Shown here piece by piece: positions 37,570-49,600 of a stretch of 64,000 nucleotides of DNA (within the stretch, counting starts at the first letter, position 1; every line of letters begins with the position of its first letter). The DNA is from Trichopria drosophilae (taxonomy: Eukaryota > Arthropoda > Insecta > Hymenoptera > Diapriidae), in assembly GCA_030407085.1 (NCBI GenBank), contig CM059587.1, positions 37,111,001 to 37,175,000 of the forward strand, read 5' to 3'. The position numbers were made by a program, and so were the translations under genes. The notes beneath the pieces were generated by a model, which was not told the DNA's origin, searched no databases, and worked only from the letters and a program-made list of their open reading frames with translations.

Positions 37570-40500
37570 AGTTTCAAAAATTTTAGACAAATTTTTTAAA
37601 ATTTCAAAAAAAATCTGATATATTCCTCATTGACTTCTAAGGTCTTTTCTTTCTTAGCATTGCTTTCGAAAAAGTTGATCGTTCTAAAGTAATAGTACCC
37701 TGAAATTGTTCACACAAATTTTCTTTTAGGGCGCCATTTTTGGGACCGCTATATTGAATTTTTGAAAATAGGCTTCACCATATTGAAACCCAGAACTTTT
37801 GACGTGTTATTTATACTTGTATAAGATATTCTAATGTGGGAAATTGCAAAACAACGATAAGTAAAGGTTTTTTTTTTTCATTAACCACGTGTAATTTTTT
37901 TTATTTTTGAATTTTTATCATTTTTCTATACGCCATTCGAAAGAGCGGGGTCTGAGCCATAAAAAATATCTACCACAAAATGTTTTTCTTTGCGTTTTAA
38001 TACTTAAAAGTACCATCAAATTTTGTACAATTTTTTGTTTAAAATTTTATGTAAACTGAATATAATAAAAGACAGTTGCAAAAAAATATGTTTAGAAAAC
38101 ATTTTGGTTAGAGAAGGGGTTGGGGTGCGCTTAAATGACCAATATCATTTATGGAATCTTCTGTCATGGAGGAAATTTTAACAAAATTGATAAAACATAA
38201 GAAAAATCCAAACTTGAATTCATAAACATAACAGTACCAATTTTCCTTTTATAAGAACATAAATTCAAAAAATACGTATATCTTTAAAAAAGGATCAGCT
38301 GCGATTTTAATTCAAACAGATTTTGAATGTATAAGTGATGTAGAAAGTTTCTCCGAAAGCCAATTCTGGATCCATTTTTAATAAACTTCTTCCTCTTTCA
38401 AGACGACTGTGCGTACGTTGAACCTTACAAGTATATATTTTTTTGGTATGCCCCTATCTGTGATACGATACATCAGTAACTACCACTTACCATTGCGAAG
38501 CCACAGAAGCTTGGGTCCCAAGTTATTGCAGCTTACTTCCCATGCTTAAGAATCCAAACCACGACGTCCTTTGGCGCCAATGGAGTATTTGTTTACGTGC
38601 AGGAGAAGGTTTGAAGCAAACTTCACGTCTGGTTTAATAAAATTGCATTATATTTGTCATTTAATCGAAACAATAGCACGTCGGCATTACAAAAATATGT
38701 ACAGGAACGAATTTCTGCGGAATAAAGTTTGGACAACGAAGAGATCGATACTTCTATCCCAATACGGTATATACATTTGCAAAGGTGATTCCTTCCCGAA
38801 GCCATTTTTACAATTGATATGTTTCGCAAAATTCTTACAATTTAATGAACTGACGATTCAATGCAAATGTTTCTTTATAATTCTTGTGATTGCAACGAAT
38901 TTCATTTTCAATTTACTTATCAGCAACAAACTAATGTGCGAATGGAATAATCGTAAACAATATTACAATATTGACATTTATATTAAATATTTATTGCGTT
39001 ATTTATCGTACAAATTTTTAGTAATATGTTACGACTTTCTTTTTCATATTTTTTAATGGTCATATTGACAGATTAGCATGTAAGCGGGCACTTTTATACT
39101 AGCGATTGCACATCAATCGCATAAGAACTATAATGGTAATAAAGCATTCCTTTGGCATTTTTATTTTCAATTTGAACATTTAACCGCTTGTATAAAAATA
39201 AAGATTCTCGAGTTTATCCTTCTTTACAAGTATTAATTATTTATTATTTAACAAATTCAGTCTGAAGAATATTGCACTTCAATCGAAATGTTTAAATTTA
39301 TGGCGTAACCTAATTTAAAATAAAAGCTATTTTTGTTTACCTTTGTCTTGGTAAAATATTACAAAATCTCTTGTAGCTTTTATTCGATTTTTCGAAATAA
39401 CATTCCCAAGAAATATTCGCGTATCGAACCACTGCGATCGGCCCGCTTAGAAGCTAATATTTTAATTAAGACAATGAAGAAGCAGAAAATATCAGTTTTA
39501 AAAATATTTAAAATTCTGTTCGTGTTTTTTTTCAACAAATTCTCTATAATCCCTCCTCGAGTTTAATGTTTGTCGATGATGTCCAAAGTGCTTTATATCT
39601 ACATTTCACAAACATTTAATTTCGAAGTACAACAAAAATTTTGAAAGTACTTTTCTGTCACTTTTGAAAATCTGATTTCTTTTATTCTACTTCCAAAATA
39701 TCTTAAGGAAATCGATTGTGTCAAGTAACTTCTCGTGATTAGTAAAAAATTCGTTTCAATCGCCCGCGCAACCATCGATTACATAATAATTACATAACGC
39801 ACATTTTGTTTTCTTTCTCACAATCGATGTGAAAATATGTACAACATTTAAGACGATGAACTGGATCATTTTCATCGGAAGGTTTTCGTCGAGTGCAGCA
39901 ATAGCTTCGCTGCGTGCGGTTTTAACAGATGCGTAAAAGCAAATTTTCGCATTTCTACATCAACGAGTACTTTAATTGTTACAAGCAAACCGATCGAATA
40001 AAAAGGGCGTTCTTAAGTCAACAATTTACAGTGTCAATTTCCGAAATTCATTAATTACCGGTCGAGCGGTACGTAAGAAATAAAAGTATTTAAAAGAAAA
40101 AAATATATATAGCGAGAATTTGGACCGTATTTATTTGCGAAAATACACTTTCATTATTACACGAAATGGGATTCTGTAAAATCGGGCATACTGTTGTACA
40201 ATTCTTGCACAATTTCTTGTACAGCTTTTTGCCATATTTGTCTAAAACTCTGCTATTTTGGCAAAAAAACTTTTAAGGAGAGCTAATTACAGCACCATAT
40301 TACCTAAGCGCCAAACAGCGGAACCGTAAAATCTAATTACGTAAAAGTAAATCATTTTTACCGTTTTTTCGAAATTCTGACTTTGTACAAGTGAAAGTAA
40401 TCGTTTCACATTGGTTTTTGTCAAAATTTCAGTAAAAACGGTTACAAAATGGCAGAGAAATATCAGAAATAAATATATTGCTAAAATGTCGGTACGAGTT

Positions 40501-43280
40501 TTGTTTTAGAATCCCCATAATTAAGATGCATTCGAACACATCCCGCTTGTTGATATATCATCTTTTAACCTAAAAAGTATAAATTAAAAAGGGGGAAATC
40601 GTATGGATTTCATCAGTGTGGTTTAATATTTTACACGTTAAAGACTGAAGAGATAATTTCAACGTAAGTGTCTGGATTAAAAATATAATCCAACCTTTTT
40701 TATTTATGGTATATGGCCCATTCCAAATGGATTCACCCAATAAATCAATCCATGTCTTTGATTCTTTTGTAACTCTGGAATAGTGTTCTACTTCACATTT
40801 CATGAAACACTTTACTTCGAAAATGCGGTTTTTCAAGATTTAAAATTCACCTTTTTTTTTGTCAAAAGGCCGCCATTTCGTCCCATTTTATCCAATCGGG
40901 ACGAATATTTTTTTGACACGTGCGGAATTTCATCAACTTTAACTTGACTCTGTCATATTTTGAATTGAAAATGGTCGAGATAAATAGGAATAACTAAATA
41001 ACTTTTTTTTTCAAAATGGAATTTCTTAAAAAGGCCAGATTTGATTGAAGGGCAAATTTGGATATGTTTTTCAACACTGTATGAGCTATCTTTCTACCAA
41101 ATATCAATATGCCAACTTACATTTTTTCGGAGATTCGGCCAGACAAAGATAGTCGCGATTTTTTATAGGTTTTGGCCCCATAGATGCCGCAAATATGATC
41201 CAGTATTCTCATACACGATGACTCTCATTGTTGCAAATTTTATTTTTTTTTTAAGTTCTGAAAAATAATTATTCTCTTGTGGAATTAAATGTTACAGTAA
41301 TTTTGTAAATTCCGGAATGTTAATTCGGTACTGAAATTTCATACTTCAAAATGGCAGATCCAATATGGCGGCGAAAATATAAAAATAATGTCGGAATTTT
41401 TAATATAAAAAATATTTTCATATTCTACGTGTGATTTTAACAAAAGTGTTCTAATTTCGTTCAATACGACAGAAAAAAACCTTCGTTCTCAAAATTACTA
41501 AATATTCAGGCTAAAGTGACTAGTTCTTTACAAGATTATATTATAAATGATTCTAAAGTTAACAAGAGGTTTTTCAACTTAAAAGAAGAACTAGTGTAAA
41601 AATAGCAAATATTATAATAGACCTCCATTTAGAAAAGAAATACTTTTCTTCGTTTGATAACACAGGTAAAAAAAATATGATGATTCCGATGAGATATCGG
41701 AATGGTTTTCGGCGTATTTTTGGGCGCCGAACACGATCCCAGCTTCCAAAATTGCCCGTCAGGATTTTGAGAAAAGTGAGGGTAAAGACCCCAAAAACTT
41801 GTTTTTGAGGGTTTTCAGAATTTTTTTCTTCCTAACCTGACATACTAGAAACTTTCAATTAGTCTTAAATAGATGCTTGAATCGTGGACTACAAGACTCA
41901 TATCCGTAAGACCCCCAAAAAATACATATTTTTTCAAAAAATGGGGTAGAAGATACCAAAAATATGTGCTTTTGGATACATTCAGAAACTTTTGAAATTA
42001 CCAGAGATTTATACATTACAAGACCCACATCAGCTATCAGAAAGGCGTATTTTGAAAATAAATGTTTCAAAATGGCGGACACAAAATGACGGCAAATGGG
42101 CATTTGTATTTTGCAATATCATAGTCATGTGGAAAAAAATCGCAAAAATAAATAGATTTTCATGAAATCTAAAATCAAAGAGTTTTTGCGGTAGCTGATT
42201 ATCCGGTATTATTTTTGAAAAATTCAAAATGTCGGATCCAAGTCTTTTGACCAACCAGGAAAGGTAATACTAGTTTGAGTCCATTAAAATACTATATTAA
42301 ATACCACGATAAAGTAAGATTAGAGTAATAAATTCCTAGAAAAATAAGTATAAAGAACCGATTATCAGTTTATCTTACGAAAACAGCTATTTTTTCAGTT
42401 ATTTTGAAACGCCATCTTGAAAAAAAAAACACTCGAAAAAATCCCGGTTTTTCTGACTTTTACGTATAAAAACCGCCATATTTAATTGCCAAGCAACTGA
42501 AGCTGACATCGATGAAGCCTTGAGTTCTTATTTTGTTGACCGTCAAAAATTTTACAATGGATTTTAGTTCGCACTTACGATGGACCTTTTTTAAAATTAA
42601 AAAAAAACATACTTATAGTTTCAGTAAAAAAAATGTTTCGCACCTTTTTTATTCAGTATTGCACCATTGATACAACTTGTCAATTAATGTAAAAGCTCTG
42701 TAGATTGTTTCTATTATCCCGTTCAGTCCTGCAATTTCAAACTGTACAGTATGTACAGTTTTTAGAATCGGTGAATTCGAATCTTGTCTCGGATTTGGAA
42801 ACTTAAAAATGACGAATCAAAAAACGAAATAAATAAAAAATTAGGATAAATTTAAGTTACTAGTGTTGGAGTATTCTAGCTTTTATCAATGTATGTTAAA
42901 GTTTCCAATTTTTGATCCGCCATATTGAATTCCCCATTTTTTAGAATTTTTCAAAAGCAAATAAAACTTTACATTTCCTACTTTTTCATTTTTTGTAGGT
43001 TAGAAATTGGCATTACTGGCGGGATTATTCAAGATGCATCTTAAATATTTTACCCCATAAACGCCAACTTTTTCGACTAGTTGATCATATCGTTTTCGAT
43101 AACTAGGATATTCCGACCAGTCGCGAGCGCGTGTTCTCGCGACATAAAATTATTTCTACCTCGATATATAGTTTTTAAAACGTACCGCTTATGCAACGGT
43201 CTGTTCAATGGCGTCTTTCCTCGGATTAACACGTCGAATGAATTAATCAAATATTACATCGATCAATTTCTAAACGTCGA
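37570..43280. other. AT-rich intergenic DNA with dispersed GGCGGATCC-type repeats, no gene seen
   Basis: Copies or relics of AAATGGCGGATCC/CCAATATGGCGG lie at ~41346-41370, 42067, 42227 and (complement) 42919. The longest open frame, 38571-39056 plus (161 codons), is rich in Ile/Phe/Tyr/Lys as chance AT-rich frames are, and resembles nothing I know. The final ~200 bp before 43309 are the ema 3' UTR on the minus strand. Confidence 0.4.
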
Positions 43281-43281
43281 T

Positions 43282-43287
43282 TTTATT
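43282..43287 (-). terminator. ema: polyadenylation signal of ema
   Basis: AATAAA on the minus strand, 21 nt beyond the TGA stop of exon 14. Confidence 0.6.
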
Positions 43288-43308
43288 CCTTGCCACCTTT
43301 GGGTCACG

Positions 43309-43649
43309 TCAAACGGTCTCAACCTGACCCTTTCTGCGTGTGCGACTTTCGGTACTCTTCAGGGACGTGAACGAAGTCTCCTCTGAGCGCTTCTTGGAAG
43401 CTGTGGCACTTTCACCGTAAATCGCTAATGATTCCATCTTCGGGAAATGGCGGATATTTTCCAGGGGGATTTCCTCGCTTCGAGGTCGCGGCATCTTCGG
43501 CGAGCTGTCGCGGTTTTTAACGACCCCTTCGGAAGCGCGTTCTTTTTCCCGCGCATTTTCCCGCATCTGGGCCGCGAATCCGGGGACTTTATTCACGGTA
43601 AACATCGGTCGTTGCTGGTTTTTGTGCCTCTGTCCACGACCCGTGGAAT
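43309..43649 (-). CDS. ema: ema exon 14 (stop codon, C-terminal tail)
   Basis: 341 nt following ATCGATAG. Encodes [14 protein letters not shown], then [14 protein letters not shown] (human SVFASVDKVPGFA), then a basic/serine-rich tail ending [11 protein letters not shown] content is clearly higher than in its surroundings. TGA stop at 43311-43309, AATAAA 21 nt later. Confidence 0.9.
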
Positions 43650-46600
43650 CTATCGATAAAATTGTAAAGACATTTATTATTTCATGCGAGCTCTAATTAA
43701 AATTTGGACCCAAGGAATTCTAACCTCAAAAATGAAATACTAAAACCATACAATAAATCTTACGTGTAATTTAGCACTAGATGAAGAACAGGTTAAAGAT
43801 TTACCGAAATCTCTTTTTATAAGACGTAAAAAAACACACGATTCGATATTAATCTTCCTGACGTTTTATTTTAATATGACTAAAATATTATGTAGCGCTT
43901 TTGATACCGCAGTATATATCTAATAAAGGATACTCACGTGCTTCGCGCATAGCGACTAAACTGTAGTTAGTAACTACTGAAGATGGCGGTGTAGTGGTAG
44001 GAATGTCCAACAACCTGGCGATTTGATTCATTTTTTTCTGTCTTGCTTTTATCCTTCCTTTCGTTAACCTAAATAAAAATAATTCCATTAGATTATTTAT
44101 ATTTACTGTTTTCCACGCTAGGGTAAACTTCTCAATGCAGTGGACCAATTCCATATCAAATCATGCAACGAAAATAAGTTCGAAATTCCAAATCATGTTT
44201 TATATGATTTTTATTGTTCTTTTGGATAAATAAAAATATACGTAGTTGTTTGTTTTGTAAAAAAAAAATCCGTATAGTTACGAGCACTACAAGAATTACG
44301 ATACTTCCATCAATTTCGTCCAAACTAGATGGAAAATTATTTTCAAATCTCTTTATTCTCGTTAAAAATCAATATTTTACTGTTCTGTTTTTTCAGTTTG
44401 GTGGTGTTTGGTATCTTCTTTCTTTGCCAGTTTTTAGTTTTACAAAATTTTGAAAATTAACAAAATGGCGGCTGTTTTTTCAAAAATCAGAAAACTTTTT
44501 CTCAGAAACATCATTTTTTAAAAATTCAATTTTTTTGTTATGAATTGACAAAATAGAAACGAAACTTTTCCAGTGCGTTTGGCTAAAACGCCCTGAGAGC
44601 AGCAAGAATTTTTTTCCTAAAAAATTTACCATTGCATCTAATTGCAACGTCTTGTTTTCAGTTACAAAAATAAAAGGGAAATTTCGAATATCTATATTAA
44701 AAATCTAAACTTTCAAATATTAATAATAAGAAACAATTTTTTTTTGTATTTTAAGAACAAAAACACTTGCGAAATCTCCGTGAATAGAAGCGTCGCCGGA
44801 GTGACAGTTTTTCGCTCGCGTTCGAATGCGCCATTAAGTTCGATTCCTCGCCACTAGTCGTCGTCAGAGATTTTGAGATGTTTCTTTCTTATTGGAAAGC
44901 TGATGAAAACGGCGCTTATATGGCAAGAACTGCAAAACACCCGTCAAGAAAAGTTTGCTAAATTATAAGTTTGTTTCTGAGAGTTTGGAAAAGTCAATGT
45001 ATGTAAAGCGATTATTATTTGCCACTCAAATTCAAAAAGCACCCCGATACGTGAGAGGCAAGAGGATTCACTCCAAAAAGCACCCCAATGGGATGAGAAC
45101 ATTATCACATCCACGTCCTTCATCCTGGGTATCGCTAAGTAGGGTAGTGGTGTTTGGTTTTTAGGTGCATTGCAGCTAGACGTCTTTTTTTATTTTGATC
45201 TGTTATAGGTTGTTAATATGCATATTCAAAATTTCCCTTTTTATTTTTGTAATTGAAAATAAGACGTTGGTACAACCAAATACTCATCTTTTTTTTAGGA
45301 AAAAAACTTCTTACTGCTCTCAAGGCATTTATCACCAACCCAACATACTGGAAAAGTTTCGTTTTTGTTTTGTCTATTCATAACAAAAAAATTGAATTTT
45401 TAAAAAATGATGTTTCTGAGAAAATCAAGTTTTCTGATTTTTGAAAAAACAGCCGGCATTTTGTTCATTTTCAAAATTTTGTAAAACTAAAAACTGGCAA
45501 AGAAAGAAGATACCAAACACTACTAAACTGAAAAAAACAGAATAATAAAATATTGATTTTTAGCGAGAATAAAGAGATTTGAAAATAATTTTCCATATAC
45601 AATAAAAGTCATATAAAACATGATTTGGAATTTCGAACTTATTTTTGTTGCATGATTTTATATGGAATTGGTCAGTGGGCATAACATTAATTACCTCTGT
45701 TTGGCAGCCATGCAACGTATATGATCGTCGAAGATGAACTTCGCCGAGACTAAAGGCACTCTACTGGTGCTGTTTCCCAGTGGTTTATAAATTGTCAACA
45801 GAAGACACCGAGAATCATCCTTGTCACCTTGGACTTCAATGTCTTGTAAAAACCCGACGAATTTCGCGACGCCCCAACCTAACTTTCTTGAATCTGGTTC
45901 AACCAAAATTAGCTGGATTACGTCTATCACAAGAAACCGGCGAATTTTTTGACCGTCGTTCCATACGACTGTGCACGCGATCAAATCACTATTATCTGAA
46001 AGTTTTTGCATTCTATTAATTTTTTCTTAACTCTCATTATTGCCAAAAGAAACAATTTTATATACATATTGCATTAAGTATAAACCTTACTTAAGTCTAG
46101 TACGTTGTTGAATTCAACATAGCTGGTAGGATTCGTCAGCGGAAGATGAGTTTCTTCTTCAGAATTTAACGTCAGCCACAAGTCTCTTATTAAGAAAAAT
46201 ACCCGAATAGCACGTCGAGCTCTTTCAACCTAGCAGTAAAGATTGTCTTATGTCATAAATAATTACCATTATGTAGCAATATCGCTACAAGAATACATAC
46301 CTCGCCACATGGTAATCTTTTACTAAATTCTATACCCGTCATTGGGGTACCTGTCGGAGGCAATAAGACATTACTATCCATCATAAGCCATTCGACGTTC
46401 AGTGGCTTGCTCTGGACCTCACTGTATTCGTACTCAAACATATCGAGAAAAATGTCTTCGCTCTACAATAATTATTTCAAATTAACAAAATGTTTGTTCA
46501 TTGATTATTTATCTACAGTAAAAAAAGTATTGCAAAGTAAATATTCAAAATAAAAAAATAAATGTGGATTATTACTATTACAATATATTTGAATTTTACG

Positions 46601-49600
46601 ATTTTCAGTTATTTAACCTTGTAAAAGTTCCGCAATAGTGACGCACTCTGCTCCTTTGCTGCTTTTATGGTATTGAGATGAGGCTCTTGTAATATACTTC
46701 CGCTGGCCAGCATCTCAAGCAGCATTTTCACAGCCAATTCCAACGTGACTAATCTCACTTTCGTATCTGAGAATTAATTTTTTTTTAAGTTTAATTTAGA
46801 TTTAAATTTTCTGTAAACCTTACTGAAAATAAGCACATGATAGGTAATGTCATATATGAGTATCTCTGCAGAACTTTCAACTCTTCACATTAAAAAATCA
46901 TGACAAATTATATTAGTGGCACACTTTAGTGGACATTTCTTTCTTGTTTCTACAGCACTTAAATTATTTCCAATAACACAGCTACGCATAAAAAAAAATT
47001 TCTGATCTGGCGGTCTGACTATTATACTCTATGTTTTTTGGATCGCCGAATCCGAAGTCTATTTCACCCCGTCAGATCAGCATTTTGACATAACCTCTAA
47101 AAACCAATATGGTGGTCACTTTTTTAAAAAAATTTATCGGATAGTTGAAACCGGTTACTTAAAGGTTTTCGGGGTCGGTGGTTATGAATTTCATGTCAGC
47201 TTTTCAAAATTCAAAATGGTTAATCTAGTAAATACGTTTTATTATACAATTAAAACTTGAATCCAATCCACCCGGAATGACTCTATATCTTCCGGACAAC
47301 CTTGGACACTTTATCGAAGAACAAGGTTAACGTGGCCACCAAGATTTCAAAATTATAGAAACTTGCTACCAGGGACGGTGGGACGGTAATATGATAGAAG
47401 ATTATCGCTGGATGCCCAAAATACCCTACAAATTTTTGATAATCTGATATGTGATTGTTAAAATTCAAAATGGCGGATCCAAGCGTGCACCTCAAATTCC
47501 CGACATTTTAAAATACAAACATTCGAAACCCCGACATTTCAAAATATAGACAATTTATCCGGGACGCCGACCTTGAGGTCTCACTGGAAGGTCATTTCAA
47601 GGACAAAAATGTTTGACAAAGAGGTTAACTTTGTAGGCCACTTGAAGGTCAATGCAATTTGACCCCCGGATTATTTATTAAGCACATTTCGAAGTCAATC
47701 ATTGGGTGCACCTCAAAACCCCGACAAATCACAAATCAGCCATTCAAAATACTAGACATTTCAAATGTACATATTCTGAAAATGTAATTAATGATTGACT
47801 TCTAAATGTGCTTAATAAATAATATAGGCTTATTTATTAATCTCTAATCATTTGAGTTTCAAATGGACTACACAGTTAACCTCGTGGTCAAACATTTTTG
47901 ACCTTGAAATTACCTTGAAATGATTTTTCATTGAGATCTAAAGGGTGACGTCCCGGATAAATCGTCTGTATTTTGAAATGTCTGGGTTTTGAATGTCGGG
48001 GTTTTTAGGTGCAACCGGATCCAATATAGCGGGCTAATTTTACGAAACTAACTGGATTCTCGTGAAACTTATTGCTCGGGGGTTTCGGGGTCGCCGATTA
48101 CGAATCTGATATCTGATTTTCAAAATTAAAAATTCAGAATCCATCTGTAGTAATTTTTATGCCAAAAATAAAACTCTTTGTTATTAAAAGAAAGTGGCCT
48201 TCATTAGCAGCCTTAACGAAAGCAAACGACCTCAGATGCCTGATGAAATACCTTTCTTCCGAAGGAAAAATAATCTGTAATGAATATTTTAAAGTTTTGG
48301 AAAACGCAAAAACACCTAATGATAGTCCGATTTCGCCAGACATTGAATATGGCGTTGTGATTTGGTGAATATTTTAATTATTGTAAAATATAAACGTAAT
48401 AATTATTAGTAATTTCATTGTAATGATAAAATATATACGTAATAACTTTATTAGCATGGTTGTCTTATGTCGTCCCTTTTTTAACAAAAATAAAATCAGA
48501 CAGCCTTAGGAACTAGCTTAAAAATGCCAGTTTTAATGGTTATCACCGCTGCTAATGATAGTTTTTCGAAGTTTTCTTTCTTAATCAACAACCCAAAAAA
48601 TACCACATTTATAAGTTTCAAGAAAAATCGTGATGATTTTACGAAATTCGTCGGCCATGTTATATCCCCATTTCGAATTTTAACAATCATATCAGATTCA
48701 TAATCAGCTACCCCGAAAATATAAGAAACCATTGTCCAATGTATACATTGGTAACAAAAATATTGATCCAGTAGCAAATTGAAACAATCCACCTATAAAC
48801 CATAATTGTTTATCAGAAGCCAAAAGTAAAGTTATATCTTTTTAAACTATTTTCACGTTTACAGTATTGTTCTGAGAAAACTATAAGAAGTACTCAGTTA
48901 AAATGGCGGTTCAAACATTTGAAAATTGGCTGAGTTATAGCCAAAGAAATCCGTATTTCTTTATTAAGTGTATTTTAATATGCATCAAATCAACGTACAT
49001 GATTTTTAGTCCAGTCAAATTAAAAAAAATGAATTATAAAAGACAGTAAATCGACTCAGTTATAATTAACCCCAACTTTGCACCTCTGTTAATCTTGTGC
49101 TTTTTTAAGGGTGCTCAAACTATAGGAGGTTCGCTCACGTTCGACGTTAATTGAAAGAAATTCAAAACCAAAATTGGGATTCAAGTTTATCCGTATGAAT
49201 CAATTCTAATAATCCTCTATCCTCCCAAATTCGGATACTATTTCAAACGGATAACAGCCGATAGAAAAGAATGCAGAGTTTTCATTGAACCCGCTACAAA
49301 CTTTTTATCCATTTAAATCCGCAAACTCTGATTAAGCTCGAATAACTTAATTATATTAAAGTTTATCCATCTTGAGATTATTAAAAATTGTAATAATTTA
49401 GTCAGGATTCTGGTCTAATCAGCAGGAATAGTTTAATGCCCACTTGTTATATTAGATTATTAATTGCAATACGTTTGCCATCTTCATTGTTGCGGCAAAC
49501 AATAAGCATCTGTTCTATCTAAATGTATTAATCACTCGTAATAGCTGCTGGTGATAACATTGCAAAGAACATCGTAAGTCACATGTGTATAGTGAGATAC

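Noticed and set aside
38571..39056. 161-codon plus-strand ORF, the longest outside ema
   Set aside because: Composition (Ile, Phe, Tyr, Lys, Leu) is that of random AT-rich frames; no motif, no splice or promoter context and no similarity recognised.
44770..44870. GC-rich segment with GTTCGAAT and GTTCGATTCC considered as a tRNA gene
   Set aside because: No acceptor or D-arm pairing could be built around the T-loop-like sequences; it is the loop of a foldback element.
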